Source of the DNA: an uncultured Loktanella sp.
GTDB lineage: Bacteria > Pseudomonadota > Alphaproteobacteria > Rhodobacterales > Rhodobacteraceae
Assembly (NCBI GenBank): GCA_937132065.1
Contig: CAKZNT010000083.1
Location: forward strand, 1-51,123
Reading direction: 5' to 3'
DNA length: 51,123 nucleotides
Below are positions 19,600 to 28,688 of this stretch, piece by piece. The stretch's first letter is position 1. Each line of letters begins with the position of its first letter. The notes beneath the pieces were generated by a model that saw only the letters and a list, made by a program, of their open reading frames with translations, searched no databases and had not been told where the DNA came from. The translations under genes and the position numbers were made by a program.

Positions 19600-20073
19600 A
19601 TGAAACGCACAGTTATTGCGGTCGCCGCAGTCATCGGTTTAGGCACAGTTGTGTCAGCCGAAACAGCCACACCAGAGACCGTCGTCATGGACGAATACGG
19701 ATCCGTCGAAATGTCGTTGACTGGCGTTGCGGGTGATCCCGTCGCCGGCAAAGAAGTCTACGGCTCACGCTCAATGGGCAACTGCGTTGCTTGTCACCAA
19801 GTCACAAGCTCAGGGGCCGCCTTTCCTGGAAACGTCGGGCCAAGCCTTGATGGCGCAGGTGACCGTTGGGACGAAGCCCAGCTTCGCGGCATTGTCGTTG
19901 ATGCGAAAATGACATTCCCCGAATCCATGATGCCAAGCTTTTACAAGGTCAGCGGCTATATCCGCCCTGGCAACGCCTACACAGGCAAAGCTGCTGGTGA
20001 TGAACTCGGGCCGCTACTTTCGGCCCAGCAGATTGAAGACGTGGTCGCGTATATCGCGACCCTCAAAGAATAA
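19600..20073 (+). CDS. soxX: Cytochrome c SoxX
   Basis: The monohaem subunit of SoxXA, which oxidatively couples thiosulfate to the SoxY carrier cysteine. 157 residues; signal peptide 1-20; the haem motif is C62-x-x-C65-H66 (CVACH), and a Met-rich stretch (DAKMTFPESMMPSF) offers the axial methionine. The chosen ATG at 19600 follows GGGAGGTG and starts the signal peptide; in-frame ATGs upstream (from 19495) would place an unrelated basic peptide before it. Confidence 0.96.
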   Translation: MKRTVIAVAAVIGLGTVVSAETATPETVVMDEYGSVEMSLTGVAGDPVAGKEVYGSRSMGNCVACHQVTSSGAAFPGNVGPSLDGAGDRWDEAQLRGIVVDAKMTFPESMMPSFYKVSGYIRPGNAYTGKAAGDELGPLLSAQQIEDVVAYIATLKE

Positions 20074-20098
20074 AGTGGCCGAGAGGAGTGGCAACAAA

Positions 20099-20515
20099 AT
20101 GAAGTTTACACGCAGAGAGACAATGTTGATGGCGCTTGGCGCGACTGCCGCAGCAATGCTGCCAGCGCGCGCCATGGCGAATGTTGACGATCTGGTCGCC
20201 GCGTTCACTGGCGGTGCAGACATCGGCGAAGGTGGATTGACACTGACTGCCCCTGAAATCGCAGAGAACGGTAATACTGTGCCGATCGAAGTCGATGCAC
20301 CTGGCGCAGTTTCGATCATGGTTCTTGCAACGGGCAACCCGACACCGGGTGCGGCTACGTTCAACTTTGGGCCACTTTCCGGCTCACAGTCCGCGTCGAC
20401 ACGCATTCGTTTGGCGAAGACCCAGAACGTTTTGGCAGTCGCCAAGATGGCTGACGGCAGCTTCGTTCAGGTCTCGCAAGAGGTTAAGGTTACTATCGGC
20501 GGCTGCGGCGGCTGA
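20099..20515 (+). CDS. soxY: Sulfur carrier SoxY
   Basis: A 138-residue periplasmic carrier protein. A Tat-type signal (RRETM at residues 5-9, then a hydrophobic stretch and ARAMA) exports it folded with SoxZ. The C-terminal swinging arm ends GGCGG, and C136 carries the sulfur intermediates through the Sox cycle. The ATG at 20099 has GAGAGGAG upstream; the frame is open further back into soxX, but the signal peptide fixes this start. soxZ follows 17 bp later. Confidence 0.97.
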   Translation: MKFTRRETMLMALGATAAAMLPARAMANVDDLVAAFTGGADIGEGGLTLTAPEIAENGNTVPIEVDAPGAVSIMVLATGNPTPGAATFNFGPLSGSQSASTRIRLAKTQNVLAVAKMADGSFVQVSQEVKVTIGGCGG

Positions 20516-20532
20516 TCTGGAGAATATGAAAA

Positions 20533-20862
20533 ATGGCAGATAACGTAAAACCAAAGGTCCGCGTCCCCAAAACAGCTTCAGCTGGTGAGGTCATCACGAT
20601 CAAAACCCTGATTTCCCATCCAATGGAATCGGGCCAGCGTAAAGACGGCGACGGCAACCTTATCCCACGTTCGATCATCAACCGCTTTACCTGCGACTTC
20701 AACGATCAGAACGTGATTGACGTGACAATGGAACCAGCGATTTCGACAAACCCATACTTTGAATTCCAAGCGACAGTGCCTGAAAGCGGCGCGTTTGCAT
20801 TCACTTGGTATGACGACGACGGGTCGGTTTACACCGAATCGAAAGACATCGAAGTCAGCTAA
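20533..20862 (+). CDS. soxZ: Sulfur carrier partner SoxZ
   Basis: A 109-residue immunoglobulin-like partner of SoxY (MADNVKPKVRVPKTASAGEVITIKTL... with the family's SHPMESGQRKD segment). It has no signal peptide and is co-exported with SoxY. Full length, ATG at 20533 with GGAGAA upstream. Confidence 0.97.
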   Translation: MADNVKPKVRVPKTASAGEVITIKTLISHPMESGQRKDGDGNLIPRSIINRFTCDFNDQNVIDVTMEPAISTNPYFEFQATVPESGAFAFTWYDDDGSVYTESKDIEVS

Positions 20863-20891
20863 TCGTCTGTAAAAGATAGGGAGGGAAAACA

Positions 20892-21746
20892 ATGAAAAGA
20901 ACCGGTCTTTTGCAAACCGCAGGGATGATCGCGCTGATGACGATGGCCACAGCAGCCACCGCTCAGGACGATAGCCAGCTTGTGGTTAACGGCGAGATTG
21001 AGATGATCACGGATGCCCCAGCGCCTGAAAACATTGGTGGTCTAAAGACGATCTACTCTGGTTGGCGGTTCCGCCAGTCCGAAATGCAAGAACTGCAAAT
21101 GGATGACTTCGAAAATCCTGCCGCTCTCTTGTTTGACGATGCAGCGGAAGCTTGGGCTGCCGTTGACGGGAGCGAAGGCAAGTCCTGCGCATCCTGCCAC
21201 GATGACGTTGAGGCTTCGATGATCGGGGTTCGCGCCGTCTATCCAAAGTGGAACGAGACCAAGGGCGAAATTCGCACCCTTGCGCAGCAGATCAACGATT
21301 GCCGCACCGATAACATGGGCGCAGAAGCGTGGAAGTATGATGGCGCAGACATGACTGGGATGGAGGCGCTCGTCTCTATGCAATCCCGTGGCATGCCTGT
21401 GAATGTTGCCACTGACGGCCCCGTTGCTGACATCTGGGCCAAGGGTGAGGAAATCTATTACACCCGTTATGGTCAACTCGAGCTGAGCTGTGCGAATTGT
21501 CATGAGGATAACTATGACAACTACATTCGCGCCGATCACTTGAGCCAAGGTCAGATCAACGGTTTTCCTGCATTCCGCATCAAAACTGGCAAGCTGACAC
21601 AGACGCACAACCGCTTTAAGGGCTGTATCCGCGATACACGTGCAGAAACATTCAGCCCGGGCAGCGACGAGTTTGTTGCACTGGAACTGTATGTCGCTTC
21701 GCGCGGTAACGGGCTTTCTGTCGAAGCTCCGTCTGTCCGTCCATAA
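20892..21746 (+). CDS. soxA: Dihaem cytochrome c SoxA
   Basis: The catalytic subunit of SoxXA. 284 residues with a signal peptide (1-24). Two haem sites are C99-x-x-C102-H103 (CASCH) and C200-x-x-C203-H204 (CANCH). C245 in RFKGCIRD is the persulfide-modified active-site ligand known in SoxXA, and C137 is the extra ligand or disulfide position. Having both haem motifs places it in the dihaem group. The GAGGGAAAAC ribosome site precedes the ATG. A strong terminator-like hairpin follows directly. Confidence 0.97.
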   Translation: MKRTGLLQTAGMIALMTMATAATAQDDSQLVVNGEIEMITDAPAPENIGGLKTIYSGWRFRQSEMQELQMDDFENPAALLFDDAAEAWAAVDGSEGKSCASCHDDVEASMIGVRAVYPKWNETKGEIRTLAQQINDCRTDNMGAEAWKYDGADMTGMEALVSMQSRGMPVNVATDGPVADIWAKGEEIYYTRYGQLELSCANCHEDNYDNYIRADHLSQGQINGFPAFRIKTGKLTQTHNRFKGCIRDTRAETFSPGSDEFVALELYVASRGNGLSVEAPSVRP

Positions 21747-21757
21747 AATCAAACCTG

Positions 21758-21785
21758 ACCCGCGCCCGGAATACCGGGTGCGGGT
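21758..21785 (+). terminator. Terminator-like hairpin between soxA and soxB
   Basis: A 12-bp stem (21758-21769 with 21774-21785, one G-T wobble) and an AATA loop, followed by TTTTGTCTTTT. It has all features of an intrinsic terminator, yet lies inside the sox gene series, so it may act as a partial terminator lowering soxBCD relative to soxXYZA, or a promoter for soxB may lie after it. Confidence 0.8.
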
Positions 21786-21842
21786 TTTGTCTTTTCATAA
21801 ATATTCACAAACACGAATACGTTTAACGCGAAGGACCATCCG

Positions 21843-23537
21843 ATGATTTCCCGCCGCCACTTTTTGCAAGCAGGCATGGCCGCTTCCGCCCTCTACGGTG
21901 CTTCCGGATTTGGGAATTGGGGGCGCCTTGCTGCACAACAAGCATTGACCCAAAACGATCTGCTGGATTTTCAGACGTCAGGCAACGTGACCCTGATGCA
22001 TATCACAGATATTCACGCGCAACTCATGCCCGTTCACTTCCGCGAGCCCGAGATCAATATCGGCGTTGGCGACGTTATCGGCAAACCGCCCCATGTGACA
22101 GGCGCAGATTTCCGCAAACTATATGGCATCGAAGACGGATCCGCCGCCGACTATGCACTGACCTACGACGATTTCACCTCGCTTGCGCAGACCTATGGCC
22201 GCATGGGTGGGGCAGATCGAATCTCGACTGTTCTTAAATCCATTCGCGCCGACCGCCCTGATGCTCTTTTGCTGGATGGGGGCGACACGTGGCAGGGGAG
22301 CCTGACGGCCCTACGCACGAATGGGCAAGACATGGTTAACATCTTTAACGCGCTGGGCACTGACGCGATGACATCCCATTGGGAATTCACGCTCGGCATC
22401 GACCGCGTGATGGAGATTGTCGAAAACGAGCTGAACTTTCCGTTCCTTGGCGCAAACATCTTCGACACCGAATGGGACGAGCGCGCATTCGAGCCATACA
22501 AAATGTTCGAGCGGGGCGGCGTGCAGATCGCAGTTATCGGGCAGGCCTTTCCTTACATGCCGATCGCCAACCCGAAATGGATGTTCCCCGAGCTTTCGTT
22601 CGGTGTGCGACAAGAGAACATGGCAGAGGTTGTCGCCGAAGTGCGCGGCAAAGGCGCCGAACTTGTCGTGCTTCTGTCGCACAACGGATTTGACGTAGAT
22701 CGCAAGCTGGCAGCCAATGTTGACGGGATCGACATTATCCTGACGGGTCACACACATGACGCGCTGCCCGAGCCTGTTCTTGTGAACAAAACCTATCTGA
22801 TCGCCAGCGGCAGCCACGGCAAGTTCGTGACGCGCCTTGATCTGGATGTGCGTGACGGCGAGATGAAGGGGATCAATCACCGCCTGATCCCGATCTTTAC
22901 CGATGTGATCGCGCCCGACCCCGAGATGACCGCGCTAGTCGATGCACAGCGTGCGCCATTCCAATCCGAACTGACCGAAGTGATCGGTAAAACGGATTCC
23001 CTCCTATATCGGCGTGGCAACTTCAACGGCACATGGGACGATCTGATCTGTAACGCGCTGATTGACGAGCGTGAGGCAGACATCGCCCTTTCACCTGGTT
23101 TCCGCTGGGGCGCATCCGTGTTGCCAGGTGCAGACATCACCCGTGAAGATATCTTTAACGCCACCGCAATGTCCTACCCCGAGGCTTACCGCTCCGAGAT
23201 GACGGGCGAGACTCTGCATGTGATCCTTGAGGATGTGGCCGACAACTTGTTCAACCCTGACCCGTATTACCAGCAAGGCGGCGATATGGTCCGCGTTGGC
23301 GGCATGGGCTACCGCATCGACATCAACAAGCCGCAAGGCGAGCGCATTACAGAAATGACGCTGCTGAAAACCGGCGAATTGATCGACCCCGCAAAGACCT
23401 ATGTTGTCGCTGGCTGGGCCAGTGTGAACGAGGGAACTGAAGGCCCGCCGATTTGGGAAGTTGTCGAGAACTTCATCAAGCGGGAAGGCACAGTGACCGT
23501 TGATCCCAACACCTCCGTTAAGGTTGTCGGGGCATAA
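21843..23537 (+). CDS. soxB: Thiosulfohydrolase SoxB
   Basis: A periplasmic dimanganese enzyme of the 5'-nucleotidase superfamily that hydrolyses the terminal sulfone from SoxY-bound intermediates as sulfate. 564 residues, the usual length. Tat signal MISRRHFLQAG (R4, R5). Metal and active-site motifs: ITDIHAQL (D56, H58), LDGGDTWQGS (D147), SHWEF (H178), LLSHNGFD and GHTHDALPEP. Preceded by the soxA-soxB hairpin and a GAAGGA site. Confidence 0.98.
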   Translation: MISRRHFLQAGMAASALYGASGFGNWGRLAAQQALTQNDLLDFQTSGNVTLMHITDIHAQLMPVHFREPEINIGVGDVIGKPPHVTGADFRKLYGIEDGSAADYALTYDDFTSLAQTYGRMGGADRISTVLKSIRADRPDALLLDGGDTWQGSLTALRTNGQDMVNIFNALGTDAMTSHWEFTLGIDRVMEIVENELNFPFLGANIFDTEWDERAFEPYKMFERGGVQIAVIGQAFPYMPIANPKWMFPELSFGVRQENMAEVVAEVRGKGAELVVLLSHNGFDVDRKLAANVDGIDIILTGHTHDALPEPVLVNKTYLIASGSHGKFVTRLDLDVRDGEMKGINHRLIPIFTDVIAPDPEMTALVDAQRAPFQSELTEVIGKTDSLLYRRGNFNGTWDDLICNALIDEREADIALSPGFRWGASVLPGADITREDIFNATAMSYPEAYRSEMTGETLHVILEDVADNLFNPDPYYQQGGDMVRVGGMGYRIDINKPQGERITEMTLLKTGELIDPAKTYVVAGWASVNEGTEGPPIWEVVENFIKREGTVTVDPNTSVKVVGA

Positions 23538-23569
23538 ACCACGACGTTTCAATCGAAGAGAGACATCAG

Positions 23570-24835
23570 ATGATAGACCAATTTAAGGGCATGAAGCCAT
23601 CACGACGCGCGTTTTTGCGCGGGGCTGCGGCAACGGGTGTTGCGGCGGTAGGCACAAAAGCAGCAGCCGAAGGCGAAGCCGCAATTTTGAACAAACAACC
23701 TTGGAACCAGTCGCTTGGCGCTGGCGTTGACGAGGCTCCATACGGGATGCCTTCGCCATTCGAGGCAGGTGTTGTGCGCAAGAACGTGCCTTGGCTGACA
23801 GCGGAATCAATTTCTTCGATCAACTTTACACCGCTGCACGAACTTGACGGCATCATCACGCCCAACGGCTTATGCTTTGAGCGTCATCACGGCGGCGTTG
23901 CAGAAGTCGACCCTGCCGAGCACCGCATCATGATCAACGGGCTTGTTGACCGCGAGCTTGTCTTCACCATGGAAGACCTCAAGCGGTTCCCCCGCGAGAA
24001 CCACGTCTATTTCCTTGAGTGCGCGGCGAACTCTGGCATGGAATGGCGCGGCGCGCAGCTGAATGGCTGCCAGTTCACCCACGGCATGATCCACAACGTC
24101 ATGTATACAGGCGTGCCCCTGCGGCTCTTGCTTGAGGAAGCAGGCGTGAAGACCGAAGGAAAATGGCTGCTCGCAGAAGGTGCGGATGCTGCTGGCATGA
24201 CCCGTTCCATCCCTATGGAAAAGGCGCTTGATGACTGCCTCGTTGCATTCAAGATGAACGGCGAGGCACTCCGCGCAGAGCAAGGTTATCCCGTCAGGCT
24301 TGTCGTTCCCGGTTGGGAAGGCAATATGTGGGTCAAGTGGCTGCGCCGCCTCGAGGTTGGCGATGAGCCTTGGCATCACCGCGAGGAAACCTCCAAATAT
24401 ACCGACCTGCTTGGCGATGGTCAGGCCCGCCGCTTTACATGGGAGATGGACGCGAAATCTGTTATCACCAACCCTAGCCCGCAAGCGCCGATCACCCACG
24501 GCAAGGGCCGCACTGTGATCACGGGCGTTGCATGGTCAGGGCGCGGCACGATCCCGCGCGTTGACGTTACAATTGATGGCGGCGTCAACTGGGTCGAGGC
24601 GCGTATGTCCGGCCCGAGCTTGGACAAGTCTATGCACCGCTTCTACTACGAGTTCGACTGGGATGGCTCGCCTCTGCTTTTGCAGAGCCGCGCTCACGAC
24701 AGCACAGGCTACGTGCAACCGACAAAAGACCAGTTGCGTGCGGTGCGCGGCTTGAACTCTATTTACCACAATAACGGCATCCAGACCTGGGCTGTAAATT
24801 CTGACGGGGTGGCTGAAAATGTCGAAATTTCTTAA
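23570..24835 (+). CDS. soxC: Sulfane dehydrogenase molybdenum subunit SoxC
   Basis: Sulfite-oxidase-family molybdoprotein that, with SoxD, oxidises the SoxY-bound sulfane sulfur, taking six electrons to c-type cytochromes. 421 residues; Tat signal PSRRAFLRGAA (R12, R13). C151 in LECAANSGMEWRG is the molybdenum ligand. The C-terminal dimerisation domain (VDVTIDGGVNW) is present. It overlaps soxD by 17 bp. The presence of soxCD predicts full oxidation of thiosulfate to sulfate without sulfur globules. Confidence 0.97.
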   Translation: MIDQFKGMKPSRRAFLRGAAATGVAAVGTKAAAEGEAAILNKQPWNQSLGAGVDEAPYGMPSPFEAGVVRKNVPWLTAESISSINFTPLHELDGIITPNGLCFERHHGGVAEVDPAEHRIMINGLVDRELVFTMEDLKRFPRENHVYFLECAANSGMEWRGAQLNGCQFTHGMIHNVMYTGVPLRLLLEEAGVKTEGKWLLAEGADAAGMTRSIPMEKALDDCLVAFKMNGEALRAEQGYPVRLVVPGWEGNMWVKWLRRLEVGDEPWHHREETSKYTDLLGDGQARRFTWEMDAKSVITNPSPQAPITHGKGRTVITGVAWSGRGTIPRVDVTIDGGVNWVEARMSGPSLDKSMHRFYYEFDWDGSPLLLQSRAHDSTGYVQPTKDQLRAVRGLNSIYHNNGIQTWAVNSDGVAENVEIS

Positions 24836-25850
24836 GATTGTCGCAGGGGCCGCCCTGCTATCCGCAACCACTGCACATGCCGAAACAGGTTTGGGCCGTG
24901 TCGCAACGCCAGCAGAAGTCGCAGCATGGGACATCGACATTCGCCCCGATGGCAAAGGACTGCCCGAGGGCAGCGGCGATGTTTACACAGGCGAAGAAAT
25001 CTGGCTCGAGCAATGCTCGGTTTGCCACGGCGACTTTGCAGAAGGAACCGACCGCTGGCCCGTGCTGGCGGGTGGGTTTGGAACACTGACAGGGGATCGC
25101 CCCGTCAAGACAATCGGGTCATACTGGCCCTACCTGTCGACGGTTTACGACTACGTAAATCGCGCAATGCCATTCGGAAACGCGCAATCCCTTGAGCCTG
25201 ATCAGGTTTACGCTTTGACGGCTTACTTGCTGTATTCAAACGACCTCGTGGATGACGATTTCGAACTCTCGAACGAGAACTTTCTCGACGTAGAAATGCC
25301 AAACGCGGACAACTTCTTTATGGATGATCGCGCCGACACCGAGCTGCCGATTTTCTCGCAAGAAGCCTGCATGACAGATTGCAAGGACAGCGTTGAGATC
25401 ACGAAGCGCGCCGCGGTTGTGGACGTCACACCAGAAACAGAAGGTGGTGATGAAACCGAAGAGGCTGCTGCCGTTGAAGAAGCGCCCGCACCGGCCGAAA
25501 CTCCTGCTGTTGAGGAAGCTGCGCTTGATATGGCGCTCGTTGCAGAAGGCGAAAAGAACTTCCGCCAATGCAAGTCCTGCCACCAAGTCGGGGACGGCGC
25601 CAAGAACCGGACAGGCCCGATCCTGAACGGTGTCTACAACAATGCCGCCGCGACTGTTGAGGGCTTTCGCTACTCTAGCGACATGGCCGACGCGGGTGCT
25701 GGCGGGCTGATCTGGGATGACGCGGAGCTAACGGCTTTTCTCGCCAATCCAAAGGATTACATGGCAGGCACTAAGATGACTTTCCGTGGCGTGCGCGACG
25801 AGGCCGATATCGCTGGCATCATCGAGTATCTCAAAAGCTTTCCAGAATAA
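24819..25850 (+). CDS. soxD: Dihaem cytochrome c SoxD
   Basis: The electron-transfer subunit of SoxCD. 343 residues: signal peptide 1-21, first cytochrome domain with C66-x-x-C69-H70 (CSVCH), an acidic Pro/Ala/Glu-rich linker (about 203-237), then a second mitochondrial-type cytochrome domain with C251-x-x-C254-H255 (CKSCH), KNRTGPILNGVYN and the axial-methionine segment MAGTKMTFRG. The extra C184/C188 pair between the domains may form a disulfide. It starts inside the end of soxC. A hairpin follows 13 bp after its stop. Confidence 0.96.
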   Translation: MSKFLKIVAGAALLSATTAHAETGLGRVATPAEVAAWDIDIRPDGKGLPEGSGDVYTGEEIWLEQCSVCHGDFAEGTDRWPVLAGGFGTLTGDRPVKTIGSYWPYLSTVYDYVNRAMPFGNAQSLEPDQVYALTAYLLYSNDLVDDDFELSNENFLDVEMPNADNFFMDDRADTELPIFSQEACMTDCKDSVEITKRAAVVDVTPETEGGDETEEAAAVEEAPAPAETPAVEEAALDMALVAEGEKNFRQCKSCHQVGDGAKNRTGPILNGVYNNAAATVEGFRYSSDMADAGAGGLIWDDAELTAFLANPKDYMAGTKMTFRGVRDEADIAGIIEYLKSFPE

Positions 25851-25863
25851 GCGAATGTGAGAC

Positions 25864-25898
25864 AGTTTGCGCGAGGCCATAAGGTTTTCGCGCAAACT
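25864..25898 (+). terminator. Hairpin after soxD, before the DUF302 gene
   Basis: A perfect 11-bp stem (25864-25874 with 25888-25898) and a 13-nt loop. The bases after it (TACATAAG) lack a T run, so it is not a classic terminator; it could stabilise the upstream RNA or attenuate. It covers the region after the in-frame ATG at 25857 and favours the GTG at 25917 as the true DUF302 start. Confidence 0.55.
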
Positions 25899-25916
25899 TA
25901 CATAAGGGGGATCACC

Positions 25917-26348
25917 GTGAAAAATTACCTATGCGCTGCGGTTTTCGCAGTTTTTGGCCAAACGGCATACGCCGACGAAGAAACCCACTACGTTTTTGAC
26001 GGCAGCTTTGACGACGCCGCCTTCAGCCTCGAAAGCGCGATTATCGGGCGCGGTTTGGTGATCGACTACCACAGCCACACGGGCGAGATGCTCAACCGCA
26101 CGCAAGGTGATATCGAAGGTGCGGTCGACTTGTTCGAAGAGGCGGATATCTTTGTTTTCTGCTCCGCTGTGCTATCGCGCAAAATGATGGAAGCAGATCC
26201 ACTCAACCTCGCACATTGCCCCTACGGCATTTATGTCGCCGAGCGCGCGGGGGAGGTCACGATCGGTTATCGCCATTATCCAGCGGGCATCATGCAAGAG
26301 GTGCAGACCCTACTGGACGATATCGCACGCGAGGCAATTGGCGAATAA
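25917..26348 (+). CDS. Periplasmic DUF302 protein
   Basis: A 143-residue exported protein of the DUF302 family, whose biochemical role is unknown but which is often found beside sulfur-oxidation genes. With the GTG start at 25917 it has a clean signal peptide ([19 protein letters not shown]) and a strong AAGGGGGATC site; the ATG at 25857 would put 20 unrelated residues in front of it and lies against a hairpin. Conserved features seen: [30 protein letters not shown] and HCPYGIYV, with two mature cysteines. Its TAA overlaps the hemA ATG by one base (TAATG), so the two are translationally coupled. Confidence 0.8.
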   Translation: MKNYLCAAVFAVFGQTAYADEETHYVFDGSFDDAAFSLESAIIGRGLVIDYHSHTGEMLNRTQGDIEGAVDLFEEADIFVFCSAVLSRKMMEADPLNLAHCPYGIYVAERAGEVTIGYRHYPAGIMQEVQTLLDDIAREAIGE

Positions 26349-27571
26349 TGAACTACGATGCATTTTTTGAAAGCCGGCTTGCGCAGCTGCGTGAGGATGG
26401 CAACTATCGGGTCTTTGCTGACCTCGCGCGCCACAATGGTAATTTTCCAAGCGCAACAAATCGCATGGGTGACCAACAGCGCGAAGTGACGATCTGGTGT
26501 TCAAACGATTACCTTGGCATGGGGCAACACCCCGTTGTTCTGGATGCCATGCACAAGGCGCTCGACGAAAGTGGCGCGGGGGCTGGTGGCACGCGCAATA
26601 TCTCTGGCACGACCCATAATCACGTCTTGCTAGAGCGCGAACTCGCTGATCTGCACGGCAAGCAAGATGCCCTGCTTTTCACATCGGGCTATGTTTCAAA
26701 CTGGGCCACGCTCAGCACGCTCGCTTCGCGCATCCCCGATTGCATCGTTTTGTCCGATGCCCTGAACCATTCTTCGATGATCGAGGGTATTCGCCACGCG
26801 CGTGCGGACTGTCAGGTTTGGCGACACAACGATGTTGCCCACCTTGAAGAATTGCTTGCCGCACTGCCGCTTGATCGCCCAAAGATTATCGCATTCGAGA
26901 GTGTCTATTCAATGGATGGAGATATCGCCCCGATTGCCGCGATTTGCGATCTGGCTGCGCGCTATAATGCGATGACATATCTTGATGAGGTGCATGCTGT
27001 CGGGCTTTATGGCCCGCGCGGCGGCGGTATCGCAGAGCGAGAAGGGCTGATGGATCGCGTCGACCTCATCGAAGGCACGCTGGGCAAGGCGTTCGGCGTT
27101 GTTGGCGGCTATGTCACCGGGTCAGAGGCGCTTTGTGATTTCATCCGCAGCTTTGCCAGCGGCTTTATTTTCACCACCGCATTGCCGCCCGCCGTGGCCG
27201 CAGGTGCAACCGCATCGATCAAGTACCTCAAGGAAAGTAGTAGCGAGCGCACCGCGCATCAGGCCCGCGTTGCACAAGTGCGCGCCAAACTTAGTGCCAT
27301 CGGCATTCCTCACGTTGAGAACCCGAGCCACATCATCCCCGTCATGGTTGGCGATCCCGTTAAATGTAAATTCATAGCCGATATGCTCATGGATGAATTT
27401 GGTATTTATATTCAGCCGATCAATTACCCGACTGTTCCAAAAGGAACCGAGAGATTACGCATCACGCCGTCACCGGTGCATAGCGCACAAGACGTTGATC
27501 ACCTTGTTTCGGCGCTTGAAAACCTGTGGACCCGCTGCCAGCTCGCGCGGATGCCGATTGCTGCACAATAG
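26348..27571 (+). CDS. hemA: 5-aminolevulinate synthase
   Basis: Condenses glycine and succinyl-CoA to 5-aminolevulinate, the first step of haem synthesis in alphaproteobacteria (Shemin pathway). 407 residues. The PLP lysine is K247 in [53 protein letters not shown] and [12 protein letters not shown] are the family blocks. The ATG at 26348 ([11 protein letters not shown]) matches the usual start and shares a base with the DUF302 stop; an in-frame start 44 codons upstream would only read the DUF302 gene in another frame. Its place within a sox unit suggests haem supply for SoxX, SoxA and SoxD; whether it is the only hemA is not visible here. Confidence 0.97.
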   Translation: MNYDAFFESRLAQLREDGNYRVFADLARHNGNFPSATNRMGDQQREVTIWCSNDYLGMGQHPVVLDAMHKALDESGAGAGGTRNISGTTHNHVLLERELADLHGKQDALLFTSGYVSNWATLSTLASRIPDCIVLSDALNHSSMIEGIRHARADCQVWRHNDVAHLEELLAALPLDRPKIIAFESVYSMDGDIAPIAAICDLAARYNAMTYLDEVHAVGLYGPRGGGIAEREGLMDRVDLIEGTLGKAFGVVGGYVTGSEALCDFIRSFASGFIFTTALPPAVAAGATASIKYLKESSSERTAHQARVAQVRAKLSAIGIPHVENPSHIIPVMVGDPVKCKFIADMLMDEFGIYIQPINYPTVPKGTERLRITPSPVHSAQDVDHLVSALENLWTRCQLARMPIAAQ

Positions 27572-27623
27572 AACTTTGTTCCACATCAACGTCAAAGAAC
27601 GGGCTGCACTGTAGAGGTCTGCC

Positions 27624-28685
27624 ATGCTTGAACAACTCATCATCGACTTTGGCGAGGACAAGATCCTTTTGTGGGCTGGCGCAAGCGTTGGCTTGCTCTT
27701 TGGCGCGACAGCACAACACTCGCGGTTCTGCCTCAGAGCGGCCACCGTCGAGCTAGCGGAACGCAAGATCGGACCACGGATTGCGATCTGGCTTATCGCT
27801 TTTTCCGCCGCTGTCTTTGGCGTGCAAGCCGCAATTGCACTCGGGTGGTTAGACGTTTCGCAATCCCGTCAACTTGCCTCGGCAGGAAGCATGTCAGGCG
27901 CAATCATCGGCGGGCTCATGTTCGGGGTCGGCATGATCCTTGCGCGTGGCTGCGCCAGCAGGCTCCTCGTGCTATCGGCCACGGGCAATCTGCGGGCAAT
28001 CATTACCGGCCTTGTCCTGACCCTCGTTGCGCAAATGTCGTTGCGCGGCGTTCTGGCCCCCGCCCGCGAGGCACTGGCAACACTTTGGATGGTGCAAGGC
28101 GGCGCAGCGCGCAGCATTCTGGAAATGCTTCACCTCGGTTCAGGACTGGCGGCATTTGGCGCACTCATGGTGCTCATCGGCGCCCTTTGGTTGGGCCACA
28201 AACAGGCGGTCAATACATCCCATGCCTTTGCGGCAATCGGGGTGGGTGTCGCCGTCGCACTCGGTTGGATTGCAACGTTCGCAATCGCCTCCAACTCGTT
28301 TGAAGTTGTTGCCATCTCGTCGGTTACATTCACAGGACCATCAACCGACACGCTCATGGGGCTGGTGAATAGCACCGAACTGCCGCTTGGTTTCGGCGTT
28401 GGGCTGGTTCCAGGCGTGTTCGTCGGGGCCGCGCTCATGGCGCTTCTGAACGGCGAAGCCAAAATCCAGCGTTTCGGCACGGACACGCCAATGGAAGAAT
28501 ACCTGATTGGCGCGTCCCTCATGGGGTTTGGCAGTATGCTTGCGGGGGGCTGCGCCGTGGGCGCGGGCATGTCGGGCGGCGCTATCTTTGCACTCACCGC
28601 ATGGGTGGCCGTTGGCGCGATGTGGGTCGGCGCTATGGCGACCCACACGCTCTTGCAACGGCGATCAGTCAGGCAGTTGGCCTAA
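27624..28685 (+). CDS. Second YeeE/YedE-family transporter
   Basis: 353 residues with about nine membrane helices and the two half-motifs ARGCASRLLVLSATGNLR (near residue 110) and GGCAVGAGMSGG near the C terminus, each with the family's cysteine. It differs clearly from the SoxT-type protein at 16210-17265, so it is not a recent duplicate and may carry a different sulfur species or work in the other direction. It is the last rightward gene, 52 bp after hemA, and ends 3 bp from the convergent metallohydrolase gene, leaving no space for a terminator. Confidence 0.88.
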   Translation: MLEQLIIDFGEDKILLWAGASVGLLFGATAQHSRFCLRAATVELAERKIGPRIAIWLIAFSAAVFGVQAAIALGWLDVSQSRQLASAGSMSGAIIGGLMFGVGMILARGCASRLLVLSATGNLRAIITGLVLTLVAQMSLRGVLAPAREALATLWMVQGGAARSILEMLHLGSGLAAFGALMVLIGALWLGHKQAVNTSHAFAAIGVGVAVALGWIATFAIASNSFEVVAISSVTFTGPSTDTLMGLVNSTELPLGFGVGLVPGVFVGAALMALLNGEAKIQRFGTDTPMEEYLIGASLMGFGSMLAGGCAVGAGMSGGAIFALTAWVAVGAMWVGAMATHTLLQRRSVRQLA

Positions 28686-28688
28686 CCC

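Noticed and set aside
26216..26347. 44-codon N-terminal extension of hemA
   Set aside because: Reads the DUF302 gene out of frame; the ATG at 26348 gives the standard ALAS start and couples to the DUF302 stop.
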